NCBI GenBank assembly: GCA_034509425.1
Contig: JAVTVJ010000851.1
Location: 496,001 to 560,000, forward strand
From: Eopsaltria australis
Taxonomy: Eukaryota > Chordata > Aves > Passeriformes > Petroicidae
Direction of reading: 5' to 3'
Length of the DNA stretch: 64,000 bases
The translations under genes were made by a program, and so were the position numbers. The number at the start of each line of letters is the position of its first letter. The stretch's first letter is position 1. Shown here piece by piece: positions 11,917 through 37,708 of the stretch. The notes under the pieces were generated by a model, which searched no databases, was not told the DNA's origin, and saw only the letters and a program-made list of their open reading frames with translations.

Positions 11917-14462
11917 GTCGGAGGGCAGCCAGGGCAGGTGAATCCCTGCGAATGGGGGACATGAGGAGAGCCACGCTAGGACTGAAACTCCGCCTGCCAG
12001 GGTGGCTGCCAGGTCCTGCCCTCGTCTCCTGCACCTCGAAGGGACTGCCGGGAGCGGGACAGCGCTGCCAACACGGAAACTCGGGACGGGATGCCCTGGC
12101 ACGCCTCCACACCTGGCGCTGCCACATCAGGTGGCTCCGGCCACTGTGCTGGGAAGTGTGCGGGCTGTGTGGGGTCAGTGTCCCTCTCTGCTTGGTGCAA
12201 GGGAGATGGGGGAGGATTTGGGGTGTGGCAGGAGCTGGGGGGGCGTGTAGGTGAATGCATGAGGTTTCAGCGTTGTAAAAACGTGGTGGTTTTGGGGACT
12301 GGGTCAGGCAGAGGAGGTGGAGGGTGATGCACAAGCGTGGTGGGGCTGACCCGCTGTGGAGGTGCCAGCTCAGCAAAGTCCCACAAAGCCAGGCTCAAAT
12401 TCTCTGGTTTCCTGTGTTCCCGTGAGGGGAGAAGGTGAATCTGAGCCTTGAAAAACAAAAGCAAGGAGCAGAGTCAGAGGCTCCTGATAGAGCCCACGCC
12501 AGGAGCTGGGGGAGCTGAGCACAAGGGGTTCCTTTGCTTTTCTTTGCTTCTGCAGAAGTGTTTGTATTGTACCGAGAGTGGGTGTAGATCCCAAAAAGGG
12601 AGAAGAAGAGACAAGGAGTGGAGAAGTAATGCAGTGTGTGTTCGGGAAGTGACTTGAGTGACCTTTACACAGCACTGGGCCAAACTCTGAACTCAGATAA
12701 GCAGTGGTGGGCTGAGGTCATGCCCTCATGCCAACGAGATGGGGAAGGAGGATGAGTCACTTATGGGAGCCCCTGCAAGTGTTCTGCTTCGGGCTGTGGT
12801 TTTGTGAGGGCTGAGGACTATATGCCTTCACTTGGGAAAAATGTGAGAAAAACTCAGCTCGTTTGTGGTACTGCAGAGCTGGGAATCAGCATCCTCCAGC
12901 CAAGAAGCCCAGAGCTGCTGCTGGGGGAGAACAGGATCTGCTTCTGCAGCCGTGGGCACAGGAAGTGTGAGGGAGGGAGATGACAGACTCTCTGAAGAGC
13001 CATGGACCCACCCGATAACCGTGGGGAGCTGTGAGGGAGGAGCTTGCAGTGCTGCTGCTCCATTTTAGCCTCCCTGTGCCCAGGGGAGAGCAAAGCTACG
13101 GGCACCTTCTGCTCATTAAAATGAGCCAAAGCTCTGACCATTCTGGGCTGGAAGAAGGCTTCCAGTTCAGTCTGCCGGCATCAAAATAGATGCCCCTCCT
13201 TGAAAAGAGGCTGGGAGCAGTGGGGAGCAGGTGGAGGACAAGAGCCTGGGGACTTGAAGTGCACCCTGGTGTCTCTCTTGTTAGCGAGGGCTGCTTTCTG
13301 TGCTGTGTGTGCCATGGTGAGGCCAGGAGAGTGTTGGGGACAGTCACTGCTTGTCTTGAGCTTCCTTTGAGAAGAGTTTCCTCCACTCTTGGAGATGGAC
13401 CCTGGGGGAGGGAGAAGTTGTGGGAGCCCAGAACACAGCCCCATTGTGTGCCTGTGTTTGGCTCCTGGCAGCCTCCTGGCCCGAGGTGGTGATGGGGATC
13501 CTCGCTGATGCCTTTTTGGAGGGCAGGATAAGTCCAGTGGAATTCGAGTGGTGGGGCACCCCCCTTGCACAGCCCTCCAGAGCCTCAGGGGATGGGAACC
13601 TCATCCCTTCACCAGGGACAGGGAGAGGGGAATAAAATGAACCATTGCCCTGCTGTCTGTGGGATCAGAGAGCCCTGTCCCAGCACTGGGGGCTGATGCT
13701 AAGGGGAGGTTTTGCCAGCCCAAGAGGCTGCTGGAGCCCAGTGCAGAACTGTCATTTTCCCTGAATTCCCAACGCTGTGGCCTGCAGATAAAGGGATGTT
13801 TGTTAGCCAGGCACACTGTGTTTTGCCGAGCAGAACAATAAAGAGAAAGACACTCACAATGGGAAATTGTGCTTCCTCCTCCCTGTGCGCTCCTCGGGGA
13901 GGTGTTGGAGGGGAAAAAAAAAGAGAAGAAAGCGGGAAGAGACGGTGACAGGGCAGGGAGCAAGGGCACGGCTGGCACCACGGGAGCGGGCATCAAGGGC
14001 CCGCGGGGCCACGGGGCTGCCACGACACTGCCCGCCCAAGGACAGTGACAGGGAAGGGGCTGGCTGGGAGCACCTGCTCGCCACCTCCCGTGTCCCCGTG
14101 TCACTGTGTCACCTCTTCCCCGGAGCCTCGTGGCGCAGGTCCGGCCTTCCCAGACCCCTCGGCCCCACCACGGGGTGTGTATGACGGAGACAGGAGGCAG
14201 CAGGAGCTGGGGCAGCACGTGGGCTGGGGGCGTTGGATGGGCACAGCGGCTCCCCGAAGGACTTGTCTGGGGACGGTAAGAGACTCGGGGGGTGCCAGGA
14301 AGGAGGGTTGGCACAGTCTGTGGGGTCAGTGTCCTGCAAGCGGATGTCCCCTCTGCACAGCAAATGTCAGAGAGTCCCCGCGGAGCAGGGCCACACCCTC
14401 CAGGCCCCACCAAAGCTGGAGTGTGTCCCACCGCGTGTCCCTGACCCCTGCACTTCCCCCAG
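11917..14462. other. Head-to-head intergenic region between the RHBG-like gene and HAPLN2
   Basis: The two genes are transcribed away from each other and their start codons are about 2.6 kb apart. The interval should contain both promoters and the non-coding first exon of HAPLN2, which must exist because the HAPLN2 start codon lies behind a splice acceptor. I could not place a TATA box or a transcription start. There is no domain-bearing open frame. Confidence 0.55.
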
Positions 14463-14488
14463 GCACCGTCCTGCCCCCGGCTCTAAGG

Positions 14489-16168
<1,680 letters not shown>

Positions 16169-16659
16169 GAGCTCCACTGGGAGGAGAGGTGGGCTGAACA
16201 GGGGGGATGGTGGTGGGACACCAGCCCTCATCTCCTGGGCAGAGAGCTTGAGGCGGGGTAGGAGGGGTGGTCCCCCAGTGATTTTGGGTGGTTCGGGCAT
16301 CCTCTGGTAAAGTGATAGAGCTGGATTTGGGTTCTTGGTACATCCCCTGATGGAGTGGGTGCCCATGTCCCAGCCTGCTGTGTGGCTTGTGGGGTGTTTT
16401 GGACTTACTGGAGAAGCCAGACCCACGGCTGGACCAGGAATGGGGGTCTAATCCAGCCCCCCAGCAGACAGCACAGGCTGCCCATTCCCCAACCCCGGTG
16501 AATCCCTCGCCCCATCCTCGCTCCCCACAGCTCTGAGGACTCTGGCTGGTGACTCTGGTGGCTCTGGTGGCTCTGGCTGGTGACTCTGGCTGGTGCAAGT
16601 GCAGAGGACTCGGGCTGGGCATTAACGAGTGTGGCTAATGGCGTGTCACCCTCTCAATT

Positions 16660-16665
16660 AATAAA
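16660..16665 (+). terminator. HAPLN2: HAPLN2 polyadenylation signal (AATAAA)
   Basis: A canonical AATAAA lies about 490 bases after the HAPLN2 stop codon, implying a short 3' UTR. It is about 0.9 kb from the proposed BCAN signal on the opposite strand, so the two 3' ends face each other without overlap. Confidence 0.75.
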
Positions 16666-16689
16666 GCAGCAGCAAAACTGTACAGCAAA

Positions 16690-17520
16690 GGCATGTGCTT
16701 GCCTGGCTCCTTCCCCTGGAACCATTTGGCCTCTCCATGAGGGGAATTTGACAGGGACTTTCCATCCCAAGTGCTGTGTCTGGGGGTTATCTGTGTTCCT
16801 GTGTCCGGCCACTTCACTTCAGGGTTTTATGGATGTTGCTGTTCAATAGAGCCCGGGAGAACTATAAAAAGCTGTGGAGCTGGCACAGTGCAGGGGGAAT
16901 AACAGCACAGGGAGATGCCCTGGCACTGGTGATGTGCTCTCCCAGTCCCATGTAATTGCTGGGAGCAGTGTCCCAACCCAAGCCCTGACCAGTACCCAGT
17001 GCTGCTGGGGTGTGGGGGCACTTTGGGCTGTGTCTCCCTGTTTCTGTGGTTCCTGGGGACATCTCTGTGCCCAGGCTCTCCAGTGCTGCCATGCTCTGCT
17101 CTTTGGGGCTGTGCAGCCCTGCCAGTCCCATCCCTGTGCCAGGCCCCCCCAAATAACCAGGCCACCACTCTGTGCCATCTGTTTATACTGGTTTTAATAC
17201 CCACAGAAGCACAAGAGAGGGGGTTTGGGTGACAAGCACCCACTCCAAGCCTGCGGCAGCAGCTTCTGCCTTTCCAGGGAAGTGCAGAACCCCCCCCACA
17301 CCTCGGATGGGTGCTGACCTGCAGCAGAGCTTGGGTGTCCCCACATCAACCACCTCCAGGGTGTCCCAGGATAAGGACCCTTGGGGTAGAGGTGGGAGAA
17401 GATGGCTGGAGGTGGTGCTGGCATGTCACTGCCATCCCCTGCCCATGGTGTCCCCCTTGATTTCAACTCCGCTGTGACGCTGGGAACAAAACTCCTGTTG
17501 TGCTGCATTTTGGGTCACTG
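16690..17520. other. Convergent spacer between the HAPLN2 and BCAN 3' ends
   Basis: No coding exon or recognisable repeat is seen. A second minus-strand ATTAAA at 17193-17198 could serve a longer BCAN 3' UTR. Confidence 0.5.
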
Positions 17521-17541
17521 TCGGTTCCTTTCAAGGGGATC

Positions 17542-17547
17542 TTTAAT
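17542..17547 (-). terminator. BCAN: BCAN secreted-form polyadenylation signal (ATTAAA on minus strand)
   Basis: The plus strand reads tttaat, which is ATTAAA in the BCAN direction. It is about 160 bases past the stop codon at 17709. This is the nearest usable signal; another lies near 17195. Confidence 0.55.
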
Positions 17548-17708
17548 TATTAGGATTTCTTTGTACAGATATAAAACAAACAAGGGGGCAGACACCCAAC
17601 AGTGAGGTTTCATGCCATGCCAGGGTCCGCGCCGGGGTCCCAGTGCCGTCCCCATCCACACCAGCTCCAGGGCCTGGGGAGGTGGTGGCCACTGCCCCAG
17701 GGACTCAC

Positions 17709-28352
<10,644 letters not shown>

Positions 28353-28894
28353 GCTCTGCCCTGCAAAGGGGGAGCAAAAACCACCAGCTGTTCTTAAAAT
28401 CCATAAAAGCATAAAAATTCTCCCATCCCTGCATGAGGGGGAGTGGCTGGGGAGACCCCCCCAGCCCACATGTGTGGGTGATGGGGTGATGCATGTGGCA
28501 TTGGGGCACAGAGGGAGAGGCCAGCTCTGGCACGGCCAAGGGGTAACCTGGACCCTGGGGCGGTGGACAGGAGAGGGAAGGGAAGGAAATGTGCCCTGGT
28601 TCACGGGAGGAAGAAGTCAACATCAGCAACCAGGACCATTGGCTGGGAGCCACTGGGTGCCATCCAGCCCCTCTGACCTTCCCCGGGAGCTGGGTCCCCT
28701 GGGGACAGCAGAGTCCAGCCTGGCCCGGCGAGCACAGATGGTCTGAGCCCAAGCGCTGGCTGCAATGGGCAGGGAGGCGATGCCAGCACCAGGGCTGTGT
28801 GCCCACGGTGCCACCGTGAGAAACCTCAGGAAGGGTTTGAACAGCGGGTGTTTGGTCAGGAAAGAAGTCGTGAGGGAGGTGAGGGAGCAAGCAG

Positions 28895-28992
28895 GGCACA
28901 CACACACGTGCTCGTGCTGCTGCATCCGTGTTTTGGCGTGCACACGTGCGGGTGTGCACACGCGTGTGCGTGCCCTTGTGCACGTGTGCACT
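28895..28992. repeat. Alternating purine-pyrimidine tract (CA/TG/CG)
   Basis: Mixed cacaca, gtgtgc and cgtgtgcg runs alternate for about 100 bases, a composition that can adopt Z-DNA. It lies 0.5-0.6 kb upstream of the BCAN start codon. Confidence 0.7.
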
Positions 28993-29739
28993 GCCAGGGG
29001 TGGCTTGTGGAGGGAGCTGAGGTCAGCGAGCTGCCGGGGGGACAGCCCAGAGCACACAAAGCACAGGGCAGAGGGGGAGGGAAGGAGCAGGATGGCTTCT
29101 TTGCCATTCAGCTCACGCTGGAGGCTCCCCGCGCGCGGGCTGGGAAAACCGAGGCTGACCAAAGCAGCCTTTATGTCCCAGGCCTGTCTCAGGCTGCCTG
29201 GCACAAAGGACTCTCACCGGTGGGCTGGGGACCAGCGCTGAAAGCAGAGCCCAGTGGCCAGCACTGCCATCAGCAGCCCCCAGCCCTCTCCGGGGAGCAG
29301 CACAGGGGGTGACAAGCACGTCATGACAGGGCTCCAGCTGCCCTTGCAGTCTTGCTGCTCTTGCAGCCATCCAGAGAGGAGGCTGACATTGGGAATGTGG
29401 GGAAATGTCCCTGTCAGATGCACTGCACCAATAGCCCCTCAACCCTCTGCAGAGGCTCCTTGGGGGTCTGGAGGCTCTTCAGCCTCCTGTTCCAGGGATG
29501 CATCTTGCCATTGCCTGAGGACAGAGCACCCTGAGGCTCGGAGCAGCTTTGTAATTTATGAGCTCTTTGCGCTGTATTGATTTCAGCAGCCACAGAAGCC
29601 GCTCAGGCAGCCCCACGTCTGTCTGGTCGCTGGCTGCCAGGGACAGCCTGGCAGGAGGCTGTCCTGATCACCTGCATCCCTCTTCAAGCAGTGTTTCCAG
29701 AGTGTGCCCAGGGGACCACTGCTCCAGGGAGAGGGTGTG

Positions 29740-29965
29740 AATACAACCCTGGGCACCAAACACTGCGTACGCACAGCCCAGCACCAGCTACCATGGGTGT
29801 ACATTCCCTGGCACCACACACCATGGACATACAGCCCCTGGCATGGCACACGGTGGATGCACAGTCCCTGGAACCATAGACACACAGCCCCTGGCAGCAC
29901 ACACCATGCACATTCCGTGGCAGCACCCTCCATGGGTGTATAGCACAAGGCACTCTGCATGTATA
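29740..29965. repeat. ~34-base minisatellite upstream of BCAN
   Basis: Six to seven degenerate units contain 'cagcccctggca', 'cacaccatgg' and 'acata' words. Confidence 0.65.
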
Positions 29966-32679
29966 GCTCCCAACACAAAACTCTGTGGAGTTAAAGCCCC
30001 TGGCACCACATCCCGTGGGCACTGACCATCCTGTGCAGACCACAAACATTCCCTTCCCAGCAGGAGCTCAGCAGGAGCAGCCAAAGCTTGATTGCCCAGG
30101 ACCTGGCCAGGGGTGCTAGGGCCAAGCCAGGGGCTTTCTGTGCTCCGGAGAGATATTTTGAATGCAACCCCATGGTTCTGGACCAAGGGACAAAACCTTC
30201 CTGCGTGGCAGCCGTGGCCAGGCTCCAGCACGGGGGCTGGTGCCACCCCCCAGGCAGCCAAGCGAGGAAGGCTTTTGTCACGGGCACCTTTTCTTCCCAT
30301 CCCCAAGGCGCCGTGGTGGCGCGGACAGCAGCCCTGAAGCCCCGGAGAGGAAATCCAAGCGATAAAAGTCCACAGGAATCGGGCAAGCTGGAGTGTCTGC
30401 TCCCCTTCTGTGCCCATCCCTGACTGGACCGGTGTGCTGGCACTGGGAATGGGATGTGGAAAGGGTTAAACCCAGTTTCACCCTGCCCATGGGTGACAGC
30501 TCAGGTCCTGGAGTACCATGATGACAAGAGACTCTCAGACATCGAGTTTGGGGTTGGATTTTTGTGTTGCATATTTTTCCTGTTTTCCACAAATGGAAAA
30601 TCTTTCGACCCATGCGTTATGAGGGAAAAGCTGGGAGCAGGACTAGGGAAGGGCAACCAAAAAAGGTTGAATGCGTATAATGGTAGCAACTTGTGAGGCT
30701 CAGTTGTCCCAGAGACCTCAGAGCTCAGGAGCTGCTGGGATCAGACAGACGCCCAGGCATGCATGCACGTGGCACGGCCAGCTAACCTCCATTTCTGTGG
30801 GAAACCAGGTGGAAAATGGAGCTGAAGTCTATTTTGAGACAGGACTGATCTTTCTTTCTCCCCTGAGCTCGGCCCTGCTTTCAGAGCTGGCTCCTTGAAC
30901 ACGGGACCTGCAGGATCCGAGGCTGCAGCACCTGGTCCAGGGCTCAACGCAGGAGATGCTGAGAGTGGATGGCCGGGAGGTGTCCCTTTTCATCTCCAGA
31001 GAGGGGTTTTCTTCTCGGCGGCCCCTTGTCCCCCTGCACGTGATGGTTACTCATCCCGGCTCCCAAGGTGCCCTGCCAGCCCGCAGCGAGCTGGAGGGAG
31101 GGGGGGAGCAGAGCGGTGGCTTTCCAGGGATGCTCAGCTGCAGAATGAGTCAGCAGCCGCCGGCACAGCCTGGCCCCGATCCAGCCCCATCCCCACCAGC
31201 AAAGGGCTCCGGACACGCCGCTGCCGCCCCGGCTGCCGGACAGGGATGGACCCGCAGCCCCGGCCACGGCCGTGGTTCGCACGTGGCTGCGCCGTGTCCG
31301 TCCCCCCCGGAGCTGCCTCCAGGATCCGTCCCCACCCCCGCGGGCGGGCGGGGTGCGGCCATCGGAGGGGTCCCCGGAGCGGGGCCGTGCCAGGCACATG
31401 CCAGCTCAGGGATGAGCGGGGAGCGCCCGGCAGCCTCTTGGCAGTGGCTGCTGGCAGAGCTTAAAAGGCCGGAAGCAGGTGGGGAGAAGGGGGGGGGTCC
31501 CTCCAGCTGCCGGAACCCCTCGCCTCTACCCCCCAAACAGGGAGAAAGGGGCTCCTTGTTGCAGGGGGGTCCGGGAGAGCACAGGAAGAGTCCCTGGGGG
31601 GATTCAGTCCCGCACAGAGGGGTGGGGGTGGGAGCAGACCCCACAGGAGCCGCCAGGGACACATGAGCACGTGTACCCCTGAGTGTGTCACACGCACACG
31701 TGAAAGGTTTGCACACCCATCCCCGCCTTCCCCGGCTCTAGTGCTCTGGCGGAGAAACTGAGGCACAAAGTGGGACAGTAGTGTGGGGTGGAGGATGGGG
31801 GTCCCTTATTTCAGCACTGCAGCTCAGGTAGGACCCAGCCCCACTGACGCTCACCAGAGAATTCACATCTCCCCGCCCCGGCACAAAATCCCCCGATCTC
31901 CCAGTTTCCCCAGTGTAAAATATCCAGCTCACCCTCTCCCTGCCATGCCTGAGCCTAGAAGCTGGAAAAGGCTCCAGACTGAGGCAGAGGGAGGTTTCTC
32001 CCACCCCCCGGGCGGCCAAAAGGAAGAGCAACAGGTTCTGGGTTGGGCTGAGATAGGAGAAGTCGGCGTGACGGGAGCAGCGGTCCCTGGCAGGGATGCT
32101 CAAGGGCAGCCCCTTCAATCCTGGGGACGAAATGCTGCGGCTGCGGGAGGGGAAGGGGACTGCAGTAAAATTCCCTCTCCCCGGGACACCCCACGGTGGA
32201 TCTGGGGCTCACACAGGGGCTGATCGGTTGGAAAAAGCCATGAAAATCCCGAAAAAATTTTCCCCGGCCCCTCCTGCCGCCTCCACCGGGACACCAGCAG
32301 AGGGTGGGGACAGAGGCGAGAGAGCCGGGGGAGGACAGGGAGGCCCAGCGGTGCCCAAGGCAAACCTTGGGCTCGGCCCCAGCCCCCTTGGACAGGGCAC
32401 CTTTGCTCCTGAGCCCAGCCCACCCCCACGGAGAGCAGCGACACGGCCGGGCAGGAGTGAGGGGAGCCGGGTCCCTGCCCAGCTCCGTGCCTCAGTTTCC
32501 CTTTCCACTGGTACCCTGACCGCAGCCTCCTTGGGACAAGAACCCGGCCAGGGACTCTGCAGGACCGATGGGGAGGACTCCCCCTGACGGAACACACCAG
32601 ACCCAGCCTGGATCCCTGGCCCCTCTCCTAACACGAGGGTCCTGTGGGAGCAGCTGCTGAAACAGCCCGGAAAATGCCC

Positions 32680-33350
32680 CTTTTCCCCAACACCTCCGAG
32701 CCCCGCTGCTGGAGGAGCTGCGGGACGGGCTGGGCTCCATCCAGGCTGCAGCAGCCGGGCAGCACCAAAGTCCTTTCTCCTTCCAACTTCGCAAGAGCCC
32801 CCCCAGCCCCCGCTCTGCCTCCGGCGCTGCGGAGCCGCTACAAGCTGCTCCCTTTAGAAAAAAACTTGCAGCGAGATGCTGCGCCCGGGAGGGTCGGTGA
32901 CAAGGACAAACCTCCCCGAAGCGGCACCGTGGGGTCCCGCAGCCCAGAGCATCCCCCGTTAAAGGGCAGGAGGATGCCCTGTGCCCCCCGCGCCTGCATC
33001 CCGCGGGGGAAAGCACCAGGAAACCTCTCGGCATCCCCACGCCGGCTCAGGTCTCGTCTCACTTTCTGCCCGTGCGGAGGTGAAACGCGATATTGAAATG
33101 AAAAGCGCAGTACGGCAGCGCCCCGGGGACACCGCAGCGCCCGGGGCACGGCCGGCCCCACGCGCTCCCCGCACCCCACCTTGCTCCGTGCGTGGCTGCA
33201 GCCCCGCGCCGGGGGCCCCTCTGTGCAGCGGGGGGAACGGCAGCGCCGGCGGGCGGTACCCGGGCCCGGGGTCCCGGCGTGGGGCTGAGCTGCGGCTCCT
33301 CCGGGGCAGCGCGGGCAGCGGACGGCAGCAGGTTGGCAGGACGGCTGGGA
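32680..33350. promoter_or_regulatory. CpG-rich segment, candidate promoter
   Basis: CpG density rises here, with GC words such as ccgggcccggg near 33.26 kb, and falls off at a T20 tract. It is about equally far from BCAN (4.3 kb) and NES (4.4 kb), so it could be a BCAN 5' exon/promoter or a shared element. No splice donor was assigned. Confidence 0.3.
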
Positions 33351-33423
33351 AGGAGCTGCACCAGGCATAAGTGCAGGCACCGAGAAAAGAAGCTTCTGTG
33401 TGTGTCCGTGTTCTCCACTCTTC

Positions 33424-33515
33424 TTTTTTTTTTTTTTTTTTTTCTTCTCCCTTCCCCTTTCCCTCCTCCTTTTATATTTATTCCTTCCCCTAATTAAGAA
33501 GGAAAAAAAAAAAAA
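33424..33515. repeat. Poly(T)20 and nearby A-rich tract
   Basis: A run of 20 T at 33424-33443 is followed by pyrimidine-rich DNA and a run of about 13 A near 33503-33515. No retroposon body was recognised on either side. Confidence 0.8.
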
Positions 33516-35204
33516 GATATTACCGTGTTGGCAGGCTCCTCGTCCCTCCCCGTCCCTCCCTCCTGGCAGCTGGCAAACCCCGCACGAGAGGAGGATGCTC
33601 AGCCCGGGCACGGAGTTAACCCAATGCAGCAGAACTGGGGGAGCAGCTGGCGCTGGCTGCCCTGGACCCCTCCAGAGAATGGGAGGTCTCCCCACCACAG
33701 ACCCCGCCATGGCATGGGAATGCCCTTGGAATGGTTATTTCTCGTATTTGGCAGCTTCAGCTGAACGGGGAGGGGGCCACGGGCGGGGGTCCCGGTAGCC
33801 AGCAGAGGCTTTGTCATGCAAAAGCCCTTTTGCTGCGAGGCCGAGGTGGGTGGAGGCACCGTCCGAGGGCTGAAGGAACCCAGGGGCTTTGCCAGTCCCG
33901 AAAGGGTGGTGGGAGCAGCCAGACCCAACCTCCCAGCACGGCACTCATCGCCAAGTTTGGTTCAGCAGAGAGCTGCCGTGCCTCAGTTTACCCACCTGCA
34001 TCCACGTCAGGGCCAGGCTAATTCGTGCATCTCTAGACTGGAATCCTTGTTCTTGGAGGAATGTGTGGGGAACTGGGCACCCAGTGAGGTCTGGGGAGCA
34101 GCTGGGACGCCTCATTTGCAGACTGAAGCCCCTTGGCAGAAGGGCAACACCCAGGAGCTGGCATCAGGGATTTTTTTAACCAGATCTCGCTCAAACTTTC
34201 CCTGGCACGGAGCATTCCCTACCCGAGGGGGGGCGGCGCGGAGCCTGCCAGGGAATTGCTCGGGTGAGTTTGCAGAAAGCCGCAGCTCCTGAGCAGAATT
34301 AATCATTTGTCACCCTGGGAAATAATTGCAGGCGGCAGAGTCGGTCTCGGGAGTGGAGCAGTTCGGGGGGGATGAGTGTCCAGCGGGTGATGCTCGGCCG
34401 GTGGGACACTCACACCGCAGGGGCCGCGACGGGCACCGGGACGTGCAGGGGTGAAACCCCAGGGCTGCCCCAGCTTCTGCCCCACTAAACCCAACCCATG
34501 AGGTCACATCCGGCACCCGGATGGGAAATCCAGGCAAAAAAAAAGCACTTTGTGGGAAAGGGCTCGCGGCTGGGGGAACCGCGAAGTGCCTGCTCAGCAA
34601 GGAGCGTCCCCCATCTTAATTGAGAACAAATGTTCCGGCAAGCCTGGGGTTTCCTCGCTGGCTCAGAGGGAATTTTCCAAGGCTGCTGCTCTGCCAGCTC
34701 CTTTCCAAGGCAGCTCGTGGTCCTTCCTGGCTGTTGGCATCGATGGGGCAAAGTCCTTGGGACATCCAGCTCCTGGAAGGGGCAGGAGAGGAGGGAGAGA
34801 AGCAAGGCAGGAGCAGGGCACAACCCTTGTTAGACACCAGAGAATCCCCATCCCTGCCTGCAGCTCCAGAGATGCTGGGGCTCAGCCCTTCCCATTAGCC
34901 CAGACCCAGCCCCAGCAGCCAAGGGTCTGGTCCCACAGGGACCCCCAACCACCACAGCCCCACAGCCCCAGCTGTGTTCAGGCTGGAAGGGCCCCAGTGC
35001 CCAGCTGTGCTTCCTCCTCCTCCCCCTCCTTCCTCTCTTCCTCCAGCCCTGCTCAAAGTCACGTACCAGACCGTGCCATGCACCCCGTGCCACGCACGTG
35101 CCAGCTCCCACCCTGGGGCTGTGGGGCTGTGGCACCCTCAAACTGCCATCCCACAAACCTCTGCCACTGCTGAATGGCCACCCTGAGCACCCCACGGGGT
35201 CACT

Positions 35205-35600
35205 GGGCACAGACATCCCGTTCCCAGGGGGTCCTTACCCCAAACACTCCCCAGGGGCACAGACATCCCATTCCCAAAGGGTCCTGACCCCAAGCATCCC
35301 CCAGAGGTCCAGACATCCCATTCGCAGGGGGTTCTGACCCTAAGCATCCCCCAGAGGTCCAGACATCTCCCTCCTGAAAGGCTCCTGACCCTGAGTGTCA
35401 CCCAGTGACACAGACCTCCCCATCCTAGGGTGTCCTGAACTCAGGGACCTCGTCATTCCCCAGGGACATGGACATCCCCCTCCTGAGAGACTCCTGGCCA
35501 TGAACACCCCTTCAGGGAAATGGGCATCTCCCTTCTGAGGGTCCCCTGACCCCAGTCATCCCCCAGGAACACAGATATCCCCCTCCTAAGTCACTCACAA
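35205..35600. repeat. ~50-base minisatellite, increasingly degenerate rightwards
   Basis: Seven to eight units contain 'cagacatccc', 'ttcccagggggtcc', 'tgacccca' and 'catcccccag'. The left units are nearly identical and the right ones have drifted. Confidence 0.8.
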
Positions 35601-37708
35601 CCCTGAGCACACCACAGAAGGAAGGGATACACAGACATGTGCACTCCAGGCTGCCCCCCAGCTCTGCCCCCAGGCTCCCCCAGACAGGAGTGGGACCACT
35701 CAACACCCCTGGCGACCCTGAGTCCTCCTGGGGCTGCAGGATTTGGACCATTCCACTGATCCCTGCTGTTGGCTGACAGAGAGGGGACCAGGCACAATGG
35801 AGAACCCCAAAAGGTAAGAGGAGGAAGAGGGAGACAAGGCCAGGGAGGAAGGAAATTCTCATTCCCAGGGCACCTCCTAGTGCAGCCATGGACACTGGAG
35901 GGGGGTGTTGCAACACCCACCAGTTTTGGGGGCACTTGGACATCCCAGGGACACCCAGGAGGAGATGGAAAGGAGGAAAGCGGGAGCAGGCAGGCAGCAG
36001 GGAAGGCCAGCTTTGGAGCAGATGTGCTGTGGAAATAAAGAGGAGGAGGATAAAGACACACAACCGGGCTTCATCACCCCACTGTCCAGGGCTCTGGGGA
36101 CTCCAGATCAATTATTCAACCTCATCACTCCCTGTGCTCCTTAATGGCATTTCAATCTTGGCTGTGAGAGGCAAACCAGAGCTGGGCCAAGGAGCCAGAC
36201 AGGATGTCTGGCCGGAGATGAGCTGGAAAGATGATGCCTTTGGGGACCCCCGATCCGGGTCATCTCCCCCGCCGCTCCACCATCCAGGCACCAGGGGAAA
36301 ACCCCGTCCCTCCGAGGGGATGCTAGGACCCCCGCTACTGCTGCTTCCGAATTTGGGGGGCGTGAGACCCCCAGTAGCTCCCGAATGGTGCGAGGCTGGA
36401 AGGAGGTCGGGGACGGCTCTGGGTGGCCTTTGCCAGCAGAGGGGACTGTTGCTTGTCTTTCCAGAAGCGCTCGCCTAGAGCCTGTCCCGTGGGACAGCTC
36501 GGGAGGAGACATTCTTGTCCTCCTTGCCCTGGTGAGGACATAGCAGGGACCCTCCCGTGGGAAAAAACACCGTCTCCTAGGAGGGGGAGGACCGGGAGGA
36601 AACGCTGGCAACAAGTCTCTCCCCAAGTGACATTTTCCTGCCCCTTTTGTTCACAAAAACCTCCCGAGCTTGAATTTTTGAATCTCCGCCCCTTGCCAGC
36701 GCACTGCCCTTCCCCCATATGAGTCATCTGGGGTAAATAAAAAGAGAAAATCAAAAATCCTAATCCCCAAATGCTCCCCGTGAAGCGATTCCAATCTCGA
36801 CCGTGACCGTGCGGGTGAAAGCTGTGATGGAAACCAAACGCGGAGCCGACGCTTGCCAAGTTTCGGAGGCTGCCGGAGGAGCAGCTCCCGTTGGGCTCCC
36901 GGCTCTGCTCAGCACATCCCGCCGCGGACATCTGGAAAGAAGGAAGATTGCAGCTGGACACAGCTGGATGCAGCGCCCCAAGGAGGCATTGGCTGGGATG
37001 ACGCGCTCCCGGAAGCAAAGGGATTTCCGTATGGATGGACCCAGGGCACCGGACCTGCCGTGGCTTGTGCTGAGCCCAAAACAGCCCCGGGCATCAAGAG
37101 GCAGTGATGTCCTCGGTGCAGCGATGTCCTCGGTGCAGCCATCACCTCCCCAGGACTGTGAGACCCTCGATGGGCTCCTTTGGGGCTCCCTTGCCCCGAG
37201 GTTTTGGAGCAGCACAAGCCACCACCGAGGGATGCTGCAGCCAGGCCCTCAGGATGGGCATCTGCCAACCGCCCTTGGACATCTCCCAAGCTCCACGCCG
37301 AGCCCCACGGCAGCCCTCCAGCTCCCTGGCATGGCCCTCAGGCTTTAGGGAGGGCATTCCCAGCTGAGCCACGCCGGGAGAGGATCCAAGCCCTCAAGTC
37401 ACCCTTCCAAAGTGGGAAGGAGCACCTTGCTCTTCCCCAGGGCTGGGAAACCAGAGCTCGGCGTCGAGCCCACGTGGGCTGGAGTCGGCCGGCTGTGCAA
37501 GGGTTAAACCCGGCTGCTCGTCCGGGTCTCGGGGGCCTCCCACTCGCCATCGCAGAGTATGAATAGCTGCGCTCCCCTCTGCTCCCAGCCACTCGCTTCC
37601 CTCCCCGCCTTCCCACTCTGCCTCGGCGTTCTCCCCGGCATCCTCCTCCCCCGGCATCTTCCTCTGGCAGTGCCGGCTCCGGAGCCCCGGCATCCTCCAG
37701 CAGCGCCG

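Larger units (their letters stand above)
28370..37550. other. Divergent intergenic region between BCAN and NES
   Basis: BCAN and NES are transcribed away from each other, so this 9-kb interval should carry both promoters and the BCAN non-coding first exon, which I could not place. It contains alternating purine/pyrimidine tracts at 28.89-28.99 kb, a ~34-base repeat at 29.74-29.96 kb, CpG-rich stretches at 31.18-31.42 and 32.68-33.35 kb, a poly(T)/poly(A) pair at 33.42 and 33.50 kb, and a ~50-base repeat at 35.2-35.6 kb. No coding exon is recognised. An AP-1/MARE-like word (ATGAGTCAGCA) lies near 31145. Confidence 0.5.

Noticed and set aside
37559..37708. Upstream in-frame ATG for nestin adding 50 residues
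   Set aside because: The extension is proline/leucine-rich and unlike any intermediate-filament head; known nestins start just before the rod, so ATG 37709 is preferred.
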